Shown piece by piece: positions 1-11,150 of a stretch of DNA of 64,000 bases. This stretch comes from Coenobita brevimanus (Eukaryota; Arthropoda; Malacostraca; Decapoda; Coenobitidae), in contig CM064655.1 of assembly GCA_032717465.1 (NCBI GenBank), positions 22,345,422-22,409,421 of the forward strand, in the 5' to 3' direction. Under the pieces are notes generated by a model. The model made no database searches, was not told where the DNA came from, and saw nothing but the letters and a program-made list of their open reading frames with translations. Both the position numbers and the translations under genes were made by a program. Position 1 is the stretch's first letter. Each line of letters opens with the position of its first letter.

Positions 1-1340
1 ATACTGAAGACTAACAAGTGTTTCTCTTTAAACCACATTCTTGTGGGTGAAGGAGGCTCCCTAGGACCGCTCCTCAACATATTATTTTGCATATTGTACC
101 TTAACATTCTCTTGAAAGCTATTCATTTCTTTTAGTTCCTTCAATCCTAGGAGTTATTTTGCTTTATTTTAATTTTCTATCTGCAGAGGATGACGTTCAG
201 GTTGTTGATCAACGTGGCCGGGGTGTTAATTAGATAGAGAAAGATTGTAGGTAAATTGTAGACGTATCATAGATCACAGCATCCACCGGTCTTGTTAATG
301 CTGCCCTTGTAGATAATCGTAGCTCAGGAAGTGGAGATTAACGTGGGCAGCTATTGATAAACTCGTGAGACGTTGGAAATGTCGTTGCGAGGTAGGTGCC
401 GCTCTGTCTCACTGGCCTCTCAGTCTGTCTTGTAATGTTGGTGAGGTGACTTATCAGCACTCTTTGATTACGGAGTTTATTCTACTCAGTTATATCGAAA
501 TGTGATTGACAGCGTAACATAGTGTGACGGCAGACATGCTAGCTACCCTGTCTCCTGCCTTCCTCCCTCGATCGTTCACTCGGGCTCTCTCCAATCTCTT
601 GTAACCTAAATGAGATCTCTCCAAGATTATATATATCACTCAGAGTGTATGTGTGTTTGTGTGTGTGTATCGTCCGGTAGATTTCCACTCGTGTCCCGTA
701 ATTCCTATTCACGTGGGCTAAAGCTGGTAATCCACATGTGTGAATGTCATTAAATACTTGTGTGTCTGGGGTGTTGGTTGTCCGACATTCCTAAAGGCTA
801 TGTATATCTCTGCAAGACACTACCTTACTGCACAAGTGTTATACGTATAAATGCCTATGTATTAAAGCCTATAACTATTACATATTGTGCTATGATATAT
901 TAATACTAATATACTAATGTCTATAAAATTAGAAAGATTTTTAGTAGTTTTTTTTTTTTTTATTCTACACCCATCTCCTCCCGATCGAAAAGTCTCCTCT
1001 AAGCAAGGCAACACAGTACGGATAGTGGAAGGAATAATTACAAAAAACAGAGCGTCCAGACAGGGGTTAATTATCGACACAGCTAGCATAAAATGACACA
1101 CAAAAATACACGTGTATAAAGGACCCACATGCAGACATTAACTGGTAAAGCAGAGACTTGTGAGCCTCTTAAACCCACAAGATACGATTTTTTTTTTTTT
1201 AATGCCATGGTCTGAATATATATGCGATGGTCAGAAGAGATTTGGGGTCTGGCACCTGCACTCCTATTGGCTGTCTTTAAATCTCATTGTGTTAATTTAT
1301 TCCGTTTCAACAAAAACACCTGGTATACATTATCTGTGTG
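1..1340. other. Unassigned non-genic DNA
   Basis: I see no recognisable gene or element here. The stretch holds short TG-rich runs (about 642-668), a poly-T run near 950-961 and another near 1190-1200. Short open frames (up to 88 codons) show no domain and no codon bias, so I do not call them. Confidence 0.6.
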
Positions 1341-1345
1341 ACTAA

Positions 1346-1374
1346 TTCCTCATGCCGCATTTTGTGAGGGGTGA
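1346..1374 (-). repeat. Fragment of a retroposon 3' end (tail lost)
   Basis: Read on the minus strand, this gives CACCCCTCACAAAATGCGGC, which resembles the 3' ends of the tailed retroposons at 40,399-40,533 and 62,097-62,145 (CACCCCT, AC, then TTG.GGYGTC). The GATA-type tail seen in those copies is absent here, so this is at best a short remnant. Confidence 0.35.
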
Positions 1375-1985
1375 CGAAGACAAAGATCCTCCAGGCATTG
1401 GTGTCCCTATTAGTTACAAGCCTCTAGGCCAATCTCCCCTCCTTTCCTATATTCCACATACGGTTCTCAGAAAGTAGCTTATTTTACTAATTACACACAC
1501 GCACACCGTTCTTCACATGCATCCAAACCACATCACATCACCTCGGCCCTGACATACTCTTCTTCTACTCCCACACTCTTATACCCTTTCCCTAACACAC
1601 TCCCCCACAATCTCGCTCTCGGCCCACCTTTTCTTCCTATCCTATCACCCCTTCCCTCAAACACATCCCCACCCCCAAACACGTGGAATTTCGCCTCTCT
1701 AACAAACAGACTATCACTTGCGCACACCCCAACCACTCACTTACACTCCATCCGCTTAACATGCCCAGCCAACAACAACAGCCGGACATCACACGTGCGC
1801 ATCCTCAGTTGATAAATACCCGCTTGGTTGAGACTGAATACAAAACGGTTCGACAACGACTGACGACAGGAGGGAAAAAAAAAAAAAAAAAGATAGAGAA
1901 AAAAAGGAAGATAATGGATTGTCTGTGGGACCTGCGACTGAAGGTGAAGGACGAGGCATTCAGAATGAAAAGGGTTTCGCAATTC

Positions 1986-2067
<82 letters not shown>

Positions 2068-3119
2068 TTACATACCGTAGCTATAATCTGCGGTGTTTGG
2101 GCGAAGAAGATGTGGTAGGTAGAGAACCAGATGGAAAGGAAATTAGTAAAAAAATAAATAAATAAATAAAAGCCTTTCAGAGTCAAGCACTTGGAGATGG
2201 TTTTGCAATTCTGATGTGGGAGGAAGGGAGGAAGAGCAGGAGGCGAAGGAAAGGGGAGTGAGAGAGGGAGAGGGATGGTCAGGAGGGAGGGGGAGAGTGA
2301 GGAAGGAGAGATAGGATTAAGGGATAGAGGGAGAGAGAGGGATGGGCAGGGCAGGGAGGGCTGGGTAGGGTCAAAGGCCATACCTCTTAATGACCGTAAT
2401 TTTCTTTATCATAGTAATGGAATTCAGTTTCTAGCTTGTGAAGTTTTACCATTTATGGCGACTGAGGGTTTACTATCTTTCCAGAGGCTATACCTAATCC
2501 GACATAAATCATTCTGTGGTAACCAGAATCCTTCCCGTGCGTCACCATATCCTGTGCTGCCCAATCAAGAGAGCTAAAGTCTGGGACTAGGGTACTCAAT
2601 CTCGACATTTAATGTGAGAATGACCTGTTTCTTTCCCTTACGTGGCAATATGTGAAGCAATAAACCTCAACGACCCCTTGTACTCGACATAGTAAGAGTC
2701 ACATTCGTTTGGAGGGACTAAACTCACTAGATCCATTTACTGCTAATATAGATGCCAGCCAGCGCATGCAGTGGTTTCCTGGGTTCACTTTAATTGCAGA
2801 ATATTCGCTTAACATTACATCGGGTGCCTGGATGGTGCGTCACAACAAATTATAAACAAAAAATAGTCGCCTGCAACGACATTTCCCCAGAATACTGAGG
2901 CTTGTACTGAACAGCCATTATCATCATCATCTTCATTATGAAAACACTACGTCCCACCAAATCATTTAGGAAAGTTGAAGGATTGTTTTTTTTTTTTTTT
3001 TTCCGTGGATATTTTCGGTGGTGGTGGGTGTGAGAGCGGCAACATGAAGAAGACATCCCAGGACTGAACACTGGCTGGCTTTATACCTCCTGCTCGGGTT
3101 CTCGTAAAGATAAGCGACT
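1375..3119. other. Non-genic DNA with a compound (GA)n(TG)n microsatellite
   Basis: The recognisable features are a compound microsatellite at about 1989-2065, a poly-A run near 1875-1890, an (AAAT)n run near 2154-2170 and a purine-rich stretch at about 2215-2360. The 214-codon minus-strand frame over 1737-2381 is mostly S/L/P/H residues produced by these repeats, so it is not a gene. Confidence 0.6.
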
Positions 3120-4160
3120 TGTGGCTGACAGCGACAGGAGGGTCGCGGTGGTGTGGTGAGGTGTGGAGGAGGGGGGTGTGGTGGGAAGGAGTGGAGGGAG
3201 TGAAGATAGGGGTGGGGGGAGTGGAGAAAAGTGCTGGTTTTGTGATGTGCTGGTGGTGATGATGGGAGTAGTGATAGTGATGGAGGGTGGTGGTGGTGAT
3301 GGGGCGTGGTGATGATGGAGAGGTGGTGGTGATGATGAGAGTGGTGGTGATGATGAGAGTGGTGGTGATGGAGTGGTGATGTTGGGAGCGGTGGTGAAAT
3401 GGAGGAGTGGTGGTGATGGAGTGATGGTGATGCTGCGAGTGATGGTGATGATGGGAGTGGTGGTGATGGGGTAGTGGTGATGCTGGGAGTGGTGGTGATG
3501 ATGGGAGAGTGGTGGTGATGGTGGGAGTGGTGGTGATGGGGTGATGGTGATGATGGGAGAGGTGATGATGCAGGGAGTTGTGGTGATGATGGGTGTGGTG
3601 GTTATGAGTGGTGGTGATTATGAGTGTGGTGGTGACGTAAAAATATGTGAAATACGTCGGGTGGTGGTGAAAGTGTCTAAAATTGGATGGCTCGCAAAGA
3701 TGATTATGTAAGGCGGGGATGGGATTTAGAGAAGGAGGGAGTCCAGTGGTGATGAAGTGGGAATGATGATGGTGCTGACAGAGTGTGAAGTAAAGCGTGA
3801 TGGGTGATGTCCGCGATGTGGCAAGCGGTGATGAGGTGTTTGGAGATGGTGCTCTGCTGGATGGTGATGAGACTTGGCGGAGTGTGTAGGAGATACAAGG
3901 TGAGGCGATGATGTTGGTGGTACTGGTGGTGATGCCTGGTTCGTTGAGTGGTGAGGGTGTCTGCATTTTAGTTGGTGATAAAGTGATGATGAGTTTGGTC
4001 ATGCGTGAAGTTTGGTGGGCGATGGTTATGTCTGGCTGGGTCCTTCTATGTTCATCCATTCAGTGCAGAGACGTCATTCTTATCTCCAGACGAAAAGTTA
4101 ATGGTGATATTTACTACTGAAAATGGTGCTATAATGGTGCTAAGGCAGTCACTCTGCATC
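3120..4160. repeat. Degenerate GGTGATGAT-rich simple-sequence domain
   Basis: The plus strand is dominated by GGTGGTGATGATGGGAGTGG-like units, densest at 3235-3650 and increasingly degenerate toward 4160. The minus strand translates as a His-rich 365-residue open frame (2962-4059), an artefact of CAC/CAT codons. A reverse-complement-type domain (CATCACCACC) lies at 5276-6340. Confidence 0.8.
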
Positions 4161-4239
4161 AGTTTACTACGTGTTAAAATGTGGTGATATCTGGGTGATT
4201 AGGTGTCTGTAAAGGGAGTTTTCATAAAAGGAAGGATGT

Positions 4240-4684
4240 TTGGAAGTGCTAAACATGGAGGAATCTATCTACTGAGGGGAGGAGGAGGAGGAGGAGGATA
4301 TTGCTGATGAAGATAACCGGGGGAACAACTGGACAAGAGGAGAATAAGTGAAGTGACAAAAATACGACAGAGGCAGAGAGAAGGGAGCCTGGATGGAATG
4401 AAAGAGTGGATGGCGAGTGTGTGGAGTGAAAGAATGAGTGGGGAAAGTGTGTGGAGAGAAAGAGTGGGTGGGGGAGTGGGTGGAATGAAAGAGTGCGGGG
4501 AGAGAGGGAGTAAGGTGGCGTGAAATGAGAATGTGAGAGGGGCTAAAGGGGAAGAGAAGAGGGGAGGAGAGAGATGAGAGTGTGAGAAGAGGGAGAGGGT
4601 AGGGGAGTGAGAAGGGAGAGAGAGTGGATGGAAATAAGGAGGAGGGAGAGGGGAAAAAAGGCGGGGGGGGGGTTAGATGAAGAG

Positions 4685-4749
<65 letters not shown>

Positions 4750-4851
4750 AAAGAAAGTGGGGACGGAAATGAGAAGGGCGAGAGAGTGGTTGGAAATGAG
4801 GAGGGAGGAAAAGGCGAAGAATGGCTAGAAGGGGAGCGAGACGAGGTGAAA

Positions 4852-4915
<64 letters not shown>
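4240..4915. repeat. Purine-rich (GA) domain with two (GA)n tracts
   Basis: The plus strand is almost entirely G and A, with uninterrupted (GA)n at about 4691-4746 and 4855-4911. No gene is seen. Long homopurine/homopyrimidine DNA of this kind can form triplexes; here that is only a structural possibility. Confidence 0.85.
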
Positions 4916-4916
<1 letters not shown>

Positions 4917-4965
4917 ACCTCATAAGCTATGCTAGAATCAGTGACTGTATGAGACTGGATAACGA

Positions 4966-4996
<31 letters not shown>

Positions 4997-5275
4997 GTGT
5001 AAAATTGCTTTAAGTTTCATGTATGACTATGCTTCTATATATGAATGTATGTACGGTACAGAAGGTCTTAATGTCTGAATACTCGCAGACGATTTTATTC
5101 AGATGAGGAGAGACATTGATGGAAGATTAAGTAAGGCTCCTTTAACTTCCTCAAAAAGATGATGAATTGTAAATTTTATTCTTGCTATCATCAAAGGATT
5201 TTCTTCAGTTTTGGATAGAGCCATCGTAGTGAAATTATTATTATTATTATTATTATTAACCCTTCCATATACAGG
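4916..5275. other. Spacer with (GT)n and (ATT)n runs
   Basis: Contains a (GT)n run at about 4964-5000 and an ATT run at about 5237-5258. At 5088-5102 is GACGATTTTATTCAG, the core motif of the dispersed palindromic family described at 54,999-55,205. No coding sequence is recognised. Confidence 0.5.
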
Positions 5276-6026
5276 GCAACTGACAACTGCTCATTCATTC
5301 CTACCTTTCATCTTCATCATCATCATCTCATTATCAACATCATCATCATACACCCTTTAGAAGTTTAGAGGGAGTGAAGCAGGACGTAGAAACAAGGAGG
5401 AGAAAGTACAAAATCTGGAGACCCAGAACCAGCATGAACTAATTTCACATTACCCTTAACAGCCACCCCAGCCACCATCATTGTCCCGCACATCTATCCC
5501 CCCTCTCCATCCACCCTCACCTCACCACACCCACCCTTGACAGCGGCCATCCGTATCACTATCAACATCATAACATTCGCCTTTACCATCACCACCATCC
5601 ACCTCCATCACTTGATTCAGCATCATCACCACATCCACCACCATACCATACCACCACACTACTTACACCATCACCATAGCGACCAACTCATTCGTCATTA
5701 TCGTTATCACAACTTCCATCACCACCACATACACCGTCACCATTACCACATTCTTTAACACCTGTAACCCAGGAAACCATGTACAACGCTGGGCGGTAAC
5801 TATATAAAGAAATAACGATGTGATGTGCAGTCTAATATGGTGCTCCTATTAACTGGGTGGAAAGACTCAAATATGGCGTCCATCCAGGAACTGAGCCACC
5901 ACACTCTTCCCCTACGTTAACATCGGTTCACTGCACGGGGGAATCCTGCAGGAGTGATTGCGTGCTGTCTACAGATGGAACTGTTCTGCCAGACAGACCA
6001 GGGTTACTCTACTACTACTATTACTG

Positions 6027-6061
<35 letters not shown>

Positions 6062-6340
6062 GCTACAACTGCTTCTTCTACTACTATTACTATGATCACC
6101 GTATGCACCATCAACACAGTACCCATTACTATCATCACTTATAATAACCGTCATATTACCGCATTCCCCATTATCACTACATCACTTCACCCACAACACA
6201 CATCATACTTATCACACACCCCATCACCATTAACAACACCACCACTGCTGCGTCCATCACTATCACCACTACCATTCACCATATCCATCACCATCATCAC
6301 TACAACATACCAGCCTTTCAGCATCTCGTAACAATTCACA
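5276..6340. repeat. CATCACCACC-rich and (TAC)n simple-sequence domain
   Basis: CAT/CAC/ACC trinucleotides dominate, with a (CTA/TAC)n run at about 6006-6063. Open frames here are His-, Tyr- or Thr-rich in the different frames, the signature of a repeat. The base pattern is the reverse-complement type of the 3120-4160 domain. Confidence 0.8.
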
Positions 6341-6381
6341 TCATTAGCTCGTAAATAACAGCAGCAGCCACGTCATCACCG

Positions 6382-6591
6382 CCTCTCTCTCTCTCTCTCT
6401 CTTTAGCCATAAGATTGCCACATGCTTCGATTGATCAGTCTCTCTCTCTCTCTCTTTAGCTATAAGATTGCCACATGCTTCGATCGACTAGTCTCTCTCT
6501 CTTTCTCTCTTTCTCTCTAGCTATAAGATTGCCACATGCTTCGATTGATCAGTCTCTCTCTCTCTCTCTTGCCATCTTCCACCGTACTCTG

Positions 6592-6628
<37 letters not shown>

Positions 6629-6660
6629 CCATCTTCCACCGTACTCTGCTTACACTTCTC
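6382..6660 (+). repeat. Minisatellite built on (CT)n blocks
   Basis: Three copies of a segment reading ATAAGATTGCCACATGCTTC, then GAT.GA.(T/C)AG, alternate with CT blocks of varying length (about 6400-6560). Two copies of TTGCCATCTTCCACCGTACT then follow, again separated by CT (about 6570-6655). The microsatellite and the unique part were amplified together. Confidence 0.85.
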
Positions 6661-6867
6661 TCACTTTTCCTCCGCACAATTCTCTTCTCACTCTCTCCTC
6701 CCCACATCTCTATCACCACCTCTTAACCCCCACCCCCCACTCCAGTAATGATGACGAATGAAACTGGACCTGTGTTATCCTTGTCACACTCCACTCCGAT
6801 GCAATTACCCCTTAAGAGGTACAAGACTGGAGCCAAAGGTAAGTGATTCTCGCTGTTGTTCACCCAC

Positions 6868-7227
6868 AAGGCTTTTCGTCTCATTAACTCTCCTCCTCTT
6901 ACTGACTCCCTTCAACCTCTGTCTCTTCGCCGCACTGTTGCATCTTTATCTCTTTTCTATCGCTACTTTAATGGTCACTGCTCCTCTGAACTGTCTGCTT
7001 GCATTCCTCCACCTCTACGACGGGCGCGTAGCACCCGTCTGGCAGCAAACTCTCATCCCTTTTCTGTCCAACTCTCAAATGCAAGAGTTAACCGTTACTC
7101 CCAGTCTTTCATTTATGCAATAGGTCAGCTCTGGAACTGTCTCCCTCTGTCTGTATTTCCTGCTGCCTATGATCTCCAGTCTTTCAAACGCAGTGTGTCC
7201 AGGCATCTCAAAATGATCGGATCTTGA
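6868..7227 (+). pseudogene. C-terminal end of a non-LTR reverse transcriptase ORF (truncated)
   Basis: The frame reads KAFRLINSPPLTDSLQPLSL and continues to a TGA at 7225-7227 after SRHLKMIGS. The same residues, with scattered changes, end the longer LINE copy at 32,634. This part lies downstream of the polymerase domain, so no endonuclease or polymerase motifs remain and the fragment cannot encode an active enzyme. The frame is uninterrupted, which suggests a fairly recent copy. Confidence 0.85.
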
Positions 7228-7312
7228 ATTTGGTTCTCTATTGTATTTTGTTTTTCCCTTGGAGAGAACTGTTACTGCGGGCTCATGGCCTTTGGTTCCT
7301 TCTTCCTCGCAT

Positions 7313-7326
<14 letters not shown>
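6868..7326 (+). mobile_element. 5'-truncated Jockey/CR1-type LINE copy
   Basis: From about 6868 the sequence closely matches the 3' part of the LINE at 32,530-35,838: the same C-terminal peptide, 3' untranslated region and oligo-A end. Only the terminal part of the reverse transcriptase ORF is present, typical of 5' truncation during target-primed reverse transcription. The element ends in an A run at about 7312-7326, merging into (CA)n. I could not find a convincing target duplication. It proves this LINE family has at least two copies in the window. Confidence 0.9.
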
Positions 7327-7344
<18 letters not shown>

Positions 7345-7434
7345 ACAATCTCGTGGGTTTAGAAGGCGCCCTCACATCTCTTCCTTGTCTATTAATTTCA
7401 GCATATCGACGTACTGAAATTGTTTATGGTGCAG

Positions 7435-7633
<199 letters not shown>

Positions 7634-7639
7634 GATTTC

Positions 7640-8756
7640 CATAACAATACCTAGCATCTGAACTGTCAACAGCACTAGGGAATTCAGGGCTGGGGAAACT
7701 GAAGATAAGGATATCCCATGTTAAAATACACAGGTAAGCAGGTAATGTTTAGGAGGTTCTTTAGTCGCTGTTGTTGTTGCTGTTGCCTCAGGTTCATCTG
7801 GAATGTTAGCCCCTTTGACTGCAGGCTAAAGTCGCCCTTCTCCATCAGTCCATCCTTTCCGGATGTTAATAACATACAAATAAATATCTACGTATTATTT
7901 TTAGTTTATGTTTATTACCTCAAACCAATAACATTCAACCAAGGAATGATCTCGTACTGAAGTGGTTAGTCAGTCATATCTACCATATCTCCTCCAGTTC
8001 TTTAAATCTTGTAAGAATAATTTCTAACGAAAAGTGAGTATAATAAAAATGTCACTGGACCGAAGGGATTAACGTGCTTTGTGCAGGAACAGTAATTGGT
8101 CAGGAAGAAAGGTTAGGTGTTGAGGGACGCGTGTATAACCAGGCAGCAACACCACCCGGCTATATCAGTGCCATCACCAGAAGGCGTCCCTCTCCAGAAT
8201 GGAAGGTATAGCGCAATAATTAGGCAGCCTCCTAACCAGACGACGACACGAACTTCTGTTGTTATGGACACTAGCATAAGCAACAAACAGATAAATTACT
8301 GCATGCAATAAACAGAAAAAAAAATGGGGAAGAATAGTAGGAAGAAATTATAATAAATAAAAAATCTTCAAAATCAGAGAACACAGGGCTGGGGCAACAC
8401 GGGTTAGGCCACTTCTGGGTGCTGGTCGTGTCGGGGTACGTGTGTCGGGCCATGCTCGTCATTTGTTACACCGTGTTCCGTACTGTGCCGACACGGAGCA
8501 AGGCGCAGGCTCAAATGCCCGCACTTTGGCTTCAGTATACCACGTCAAGCACTTAAAATAAATAAATAAATAAATAAAAGTATAAGTGGTATTGTTAGAT
8601 CTGCCAGTGTCTCATATGATGATAGTACTTATAAAAATCAAATACGGTTGGATTGTGAAAAAGTTGTTAAGTAGTACGTCACGTATTGTAGGAAATATAC
8701 ATGGCTACTGACTCTCACTTTAATCGCCCTGTAGCGACACTTGCCCTATTAAATGC

Positions 8757-8788
<32 letters not shown>

Positions 8789-8858
8789 AATTCTGACTAA
8801 ACTAGGACACCACTTATATAATTATAGCTAAAGCCACTTTTTTTTTCAACTAAATGAA

Positions 8859-8897
<39 letters not shown>

Positions 8898-9367
8898 TGT
8901 CCCAAAGCTGCCTTAGATGACCAACTACTGAAAACTGTCGTAATTATATGCCTCATATAAAGCGGTTACCAGACCAACATATGAATAGCTTCCGTCATGT
9001 CTTTCTAAGTCTACACCCGCCTGATTTTTCAAGTGTGAGGCCAAGAAGAAGAAGAATGTGGCAAACTGATATTCTCTTCTGTTCTAGTACCAGGCTCCAA
9101 ATCCCACACTTCATTCATGGCTGACTGGTACAAAATTTTAGATCCAGAAGGGGAATTACATTATAAAAGACAGTCTCACAAAACGTTGCCTTATAATCAC
9201 GTCAGTTCGTTTTTTTTTTTTTTTTTTTTTTTTTTAAGAAAATTGTAGGCTATATGCTTGGTTCTCGTTCACTTCCCAAACCATTTTTCTGTTCAGTTTA
9301 GGAGTAATTATAGATATTAATAGGATAAAAAGAGTATTTCCATATAACCCTATCAGCATCAATGACC
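7640..9367. other. Unassigned non-genic DNA with A/T-rich tails
   Basis: Holds an (AAAT)n run at about 8553-8577, a poly-A run at about 8757-8784, (GA)n at about 8862-8893 and poly-T at about 9210-9235. The stretch 8380-8552 before the (AAAT)n contains GGCTCAAATGCC, a weak RNA polymerase III B-box match, so it could be an old SINE. I do not recognise coding sequence. Confidence 0.5.
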
Positions 9368-9375
9368 ACCTAGAT
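9368..9375. repeat. Left 8-bp target-site duplication of the hAT element
   Basis: ACCTAGAT lies immediately before the left terminus. The right flank at 10,856-10,863 is ACTTAGAT (7 of 8 identical). An 8-bp duplication is the hallmark length for hAT transposition. Confidence 0.85.
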
Positions 9376-10556
9376 CAGTGGTTCTTAACCTTTTTTGAGG
9401 CACGGACCCCTTTGAGAATATGGTGAATACTATGGACCCCTTCCTTAGAAAAATGTACATAAGCACATAAACACAACATTTTGCATACAATGAATATACT
9501 TGATTTTATTGAAAACTACCTCACGCAGTGCATGACATACAACGTATAAGAACAATGAATACAAATATTTATGTTTCTCACTCTTTTTCATGCAAAAGTT
9601 AATGGCCACTCGATGAAAAATGAAATACATCCAACTTGTGCAAATTAAACAAAAAACTTTAATTCTGCTCAAAAGTTCATTTTAGTGAGAAGGTTGTTGT
9701 TGTTTGGCCTGAATATGATGAAATTGTGGAGTGGTCTTTGACAAGGCAACACGCAAGCCATCTTTGACATCCAATCGATTTCGACTTTTCCTTTTGATAG
9801 AAACAGCCCTGAAAACCCTGACTCACAAAGGTATGTAGTAGCAAACGGAATCACAGCACCCATAGCTCGCTTTGCCAGACGAGGGTAGGCTTGTGTCAAC
9901 GAACACCAGAATTCGTCAAGACTCTTCGAGTTTAATTCATTTCGTATCAGTTCCTTTGTCTTCAGGTCAGTGAGGTCATCTTTGGCAAGGTTTTCATCGC
10001 TGATACACTCTATGTCGGCAAGGAAAGGATTACGGTACGAATCCATGTTTCAACTTTAAGGTCACCCGAGCAGAAGTAACCTATGAAAGAATTCTGCAGT
10101 GTATCCAGATGTCTGCAAATTTCTGCCTGCAGAGAAACTGACAGGGCTTTGTCCACCTCGATTCCATCCTGCAGAAGCACTTCCTCTAACATTGGAGAGT
10201 TTGCATAACTGTCTGCCTCCAGTCTCCTCTTCTACAATAGCAGGTTGGCCAGATGAGTTTGCAGTCTTTCAGAAGCATCCATAATGGTGACTGCAGGGCT
10301 TGAATCAAAAGATTCATCTCATTCATATGGCTAAAAATATCCGCCAAGTATGTTAAGTCATGAATTAACTCTCCCTGTCAAACTGTTCTGAGAGTGGGCT
10401 TTCTTTTTCTCCCTCCCCTCAAAAAAAATAATAATAATATTAATAAATAAATAAATAAACTTCCGCCCGAAATTTAGTCCAAACTTCAATATTTGTCCTC
10501 TGAAAAGCCAACGAACTTCTGGTGGTAGAGAAGAACTTCATATTCTGCTCCCATTT

Positions 10557-10593
<37 letters not shown>

Positions 10594-10855
10594 TGAAAAC
10601 GCAATGATTCAAAGCCCTGGCTCTGATTCCTTTCAATGGGAAACTATTCTAGAAGCCAAAACCTGACGACAATGACGATTTTGTTACCTGACCGGACGCT
10701 TTTTCGGTAGTTCACATACAAATATTTATTTTTAGCTTGGTTGAAAGTTAGTGCTGCCAAACGGTATCACGCAATACCGCTAAATTGTTCTCAACTGTTC
10801 TGGCCTTCACGGACCCCTTGAAGCCCATCCATGGACCCCAGGTTAAGAACCCCTG
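9376..10855 (-). mobile_element. Decayed hAT DNA transposon with TIRs and 8-bp TSD
   Basis: The left end begins CAGTGGTTCTTAACCTTTTT and the right end finishes AGGTTAAGAACCCCTG, an inverted pair. Inside both ends sits a subterminal GGACCCC motif (left on the plus strand near 9405 and 9435, right near 10,811 and 10,833). The element is 1,480 bp and flanked by the imperfect duplication ACCTAGAT/ACTTAGAT. It carries a broken minus-strand transposase remnant. A 34-bp poly-A run (10,558-10,591) and AAT/AAAT repeats interrupt the interior. The termini resemble Charlie/Tip100-type hATs; subgroup is inference. Confidence 0.93.
9669..10390 (-). pseudogene. hAT transposase C-terminal remnant (ZBED/SCAND3-like)
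   Basis: Read from 10,390 downward, the fragments are ELIHDLTYLADIFSHMNEMN, then RLQTHLANLLL after a frame change, then LQAEICRHLDTLQNSF running to ETWIR, then after another frame change NPFLADIE, and finally PFATTYLCESGFSGLF. The last is the hAT C-terminal dimerisation block. The upstream residues match the usual order in domesticated hAT relatives such as ZBED and SCAND3-type proteins. At least two frameshifts and a stop break it. The N-terminal zinc finger and the first catalytic acidic residues are not recognisable, so it is inactive. It lies between the inverted repeats of its own transposon. Confidence 0.88.
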
Positions 10856-10863
10856 ACTTAGAT
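10856..10863. repeat. Right 8-bp target-site duplication of the hAT element
   Basis: ACTTAGAT directly follows the right terminus and pairs with ACCTAGAT on the left with one mismatch. Confidence 0.85.
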
Positions 10864-10890
10864 ATTTAATTCCTGCTGCCGTCTGACTAC

Positions 10891-11150
10891 TTTATGTAGC
10901 TAAGTGTCCAGTGATCATTCGGAGGGTTAAAATGCTCTCTGATTTATGTAGCTAAGTGTACAGTGAACATTCAGGGGGTTAAAATGCTCGCTGGTTTATG
11001 TAGCTATGTGTCCAGTGATCATTCAGAGGGTTAAAATGTTCGCTGATTTATGTAGCAAAGTGCCCAGTGATCATTCGGGTTAAAATGTTCGCTGATTTAT
11101 GAAGTTAAATGTCCAGTGATCATTCGGGGGGTTAAAATGGTTGCTAATCT
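10891..11150 (+). repeat. 52-bp minisatellite, five copies
   Basis: Units start with TTTATGTAGC or a close variant at 10,891, 10,943, 10,995, 11,047 and 11,096. Each contains GTCCAGTGATCATTC and a GGGTTAAAATG segment. Spacing is 52, 52, 52 and 49 bp. The array starts 28 bp after the hAT target duplication. There is no variable-spacer structure. Confidence 0.92.

Noticed and set aside
2962..4059. 365-codon His/Thr-rich minus-strand frame
   Set aside because: Produced entirely by the GGTGATGAT-type repeat; no domain, and the other frames are open in the same way.
6758..6850. Possible host exon ending in AAAG|GTAAGT
   Set aside because: A short frame (about 27 codons) with a good splice-donor match, but no domain, acceptor or partner exon. 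The truncated LINE follows at once, so chance is likely.
10891..11150. CRISPR-like array
   Set aside because: Units are contiguous with no unique spacers and the DNA is eukaryotic; it is a minisatellite. The same holds for 31,987-32,294 and 37,836-38,105.
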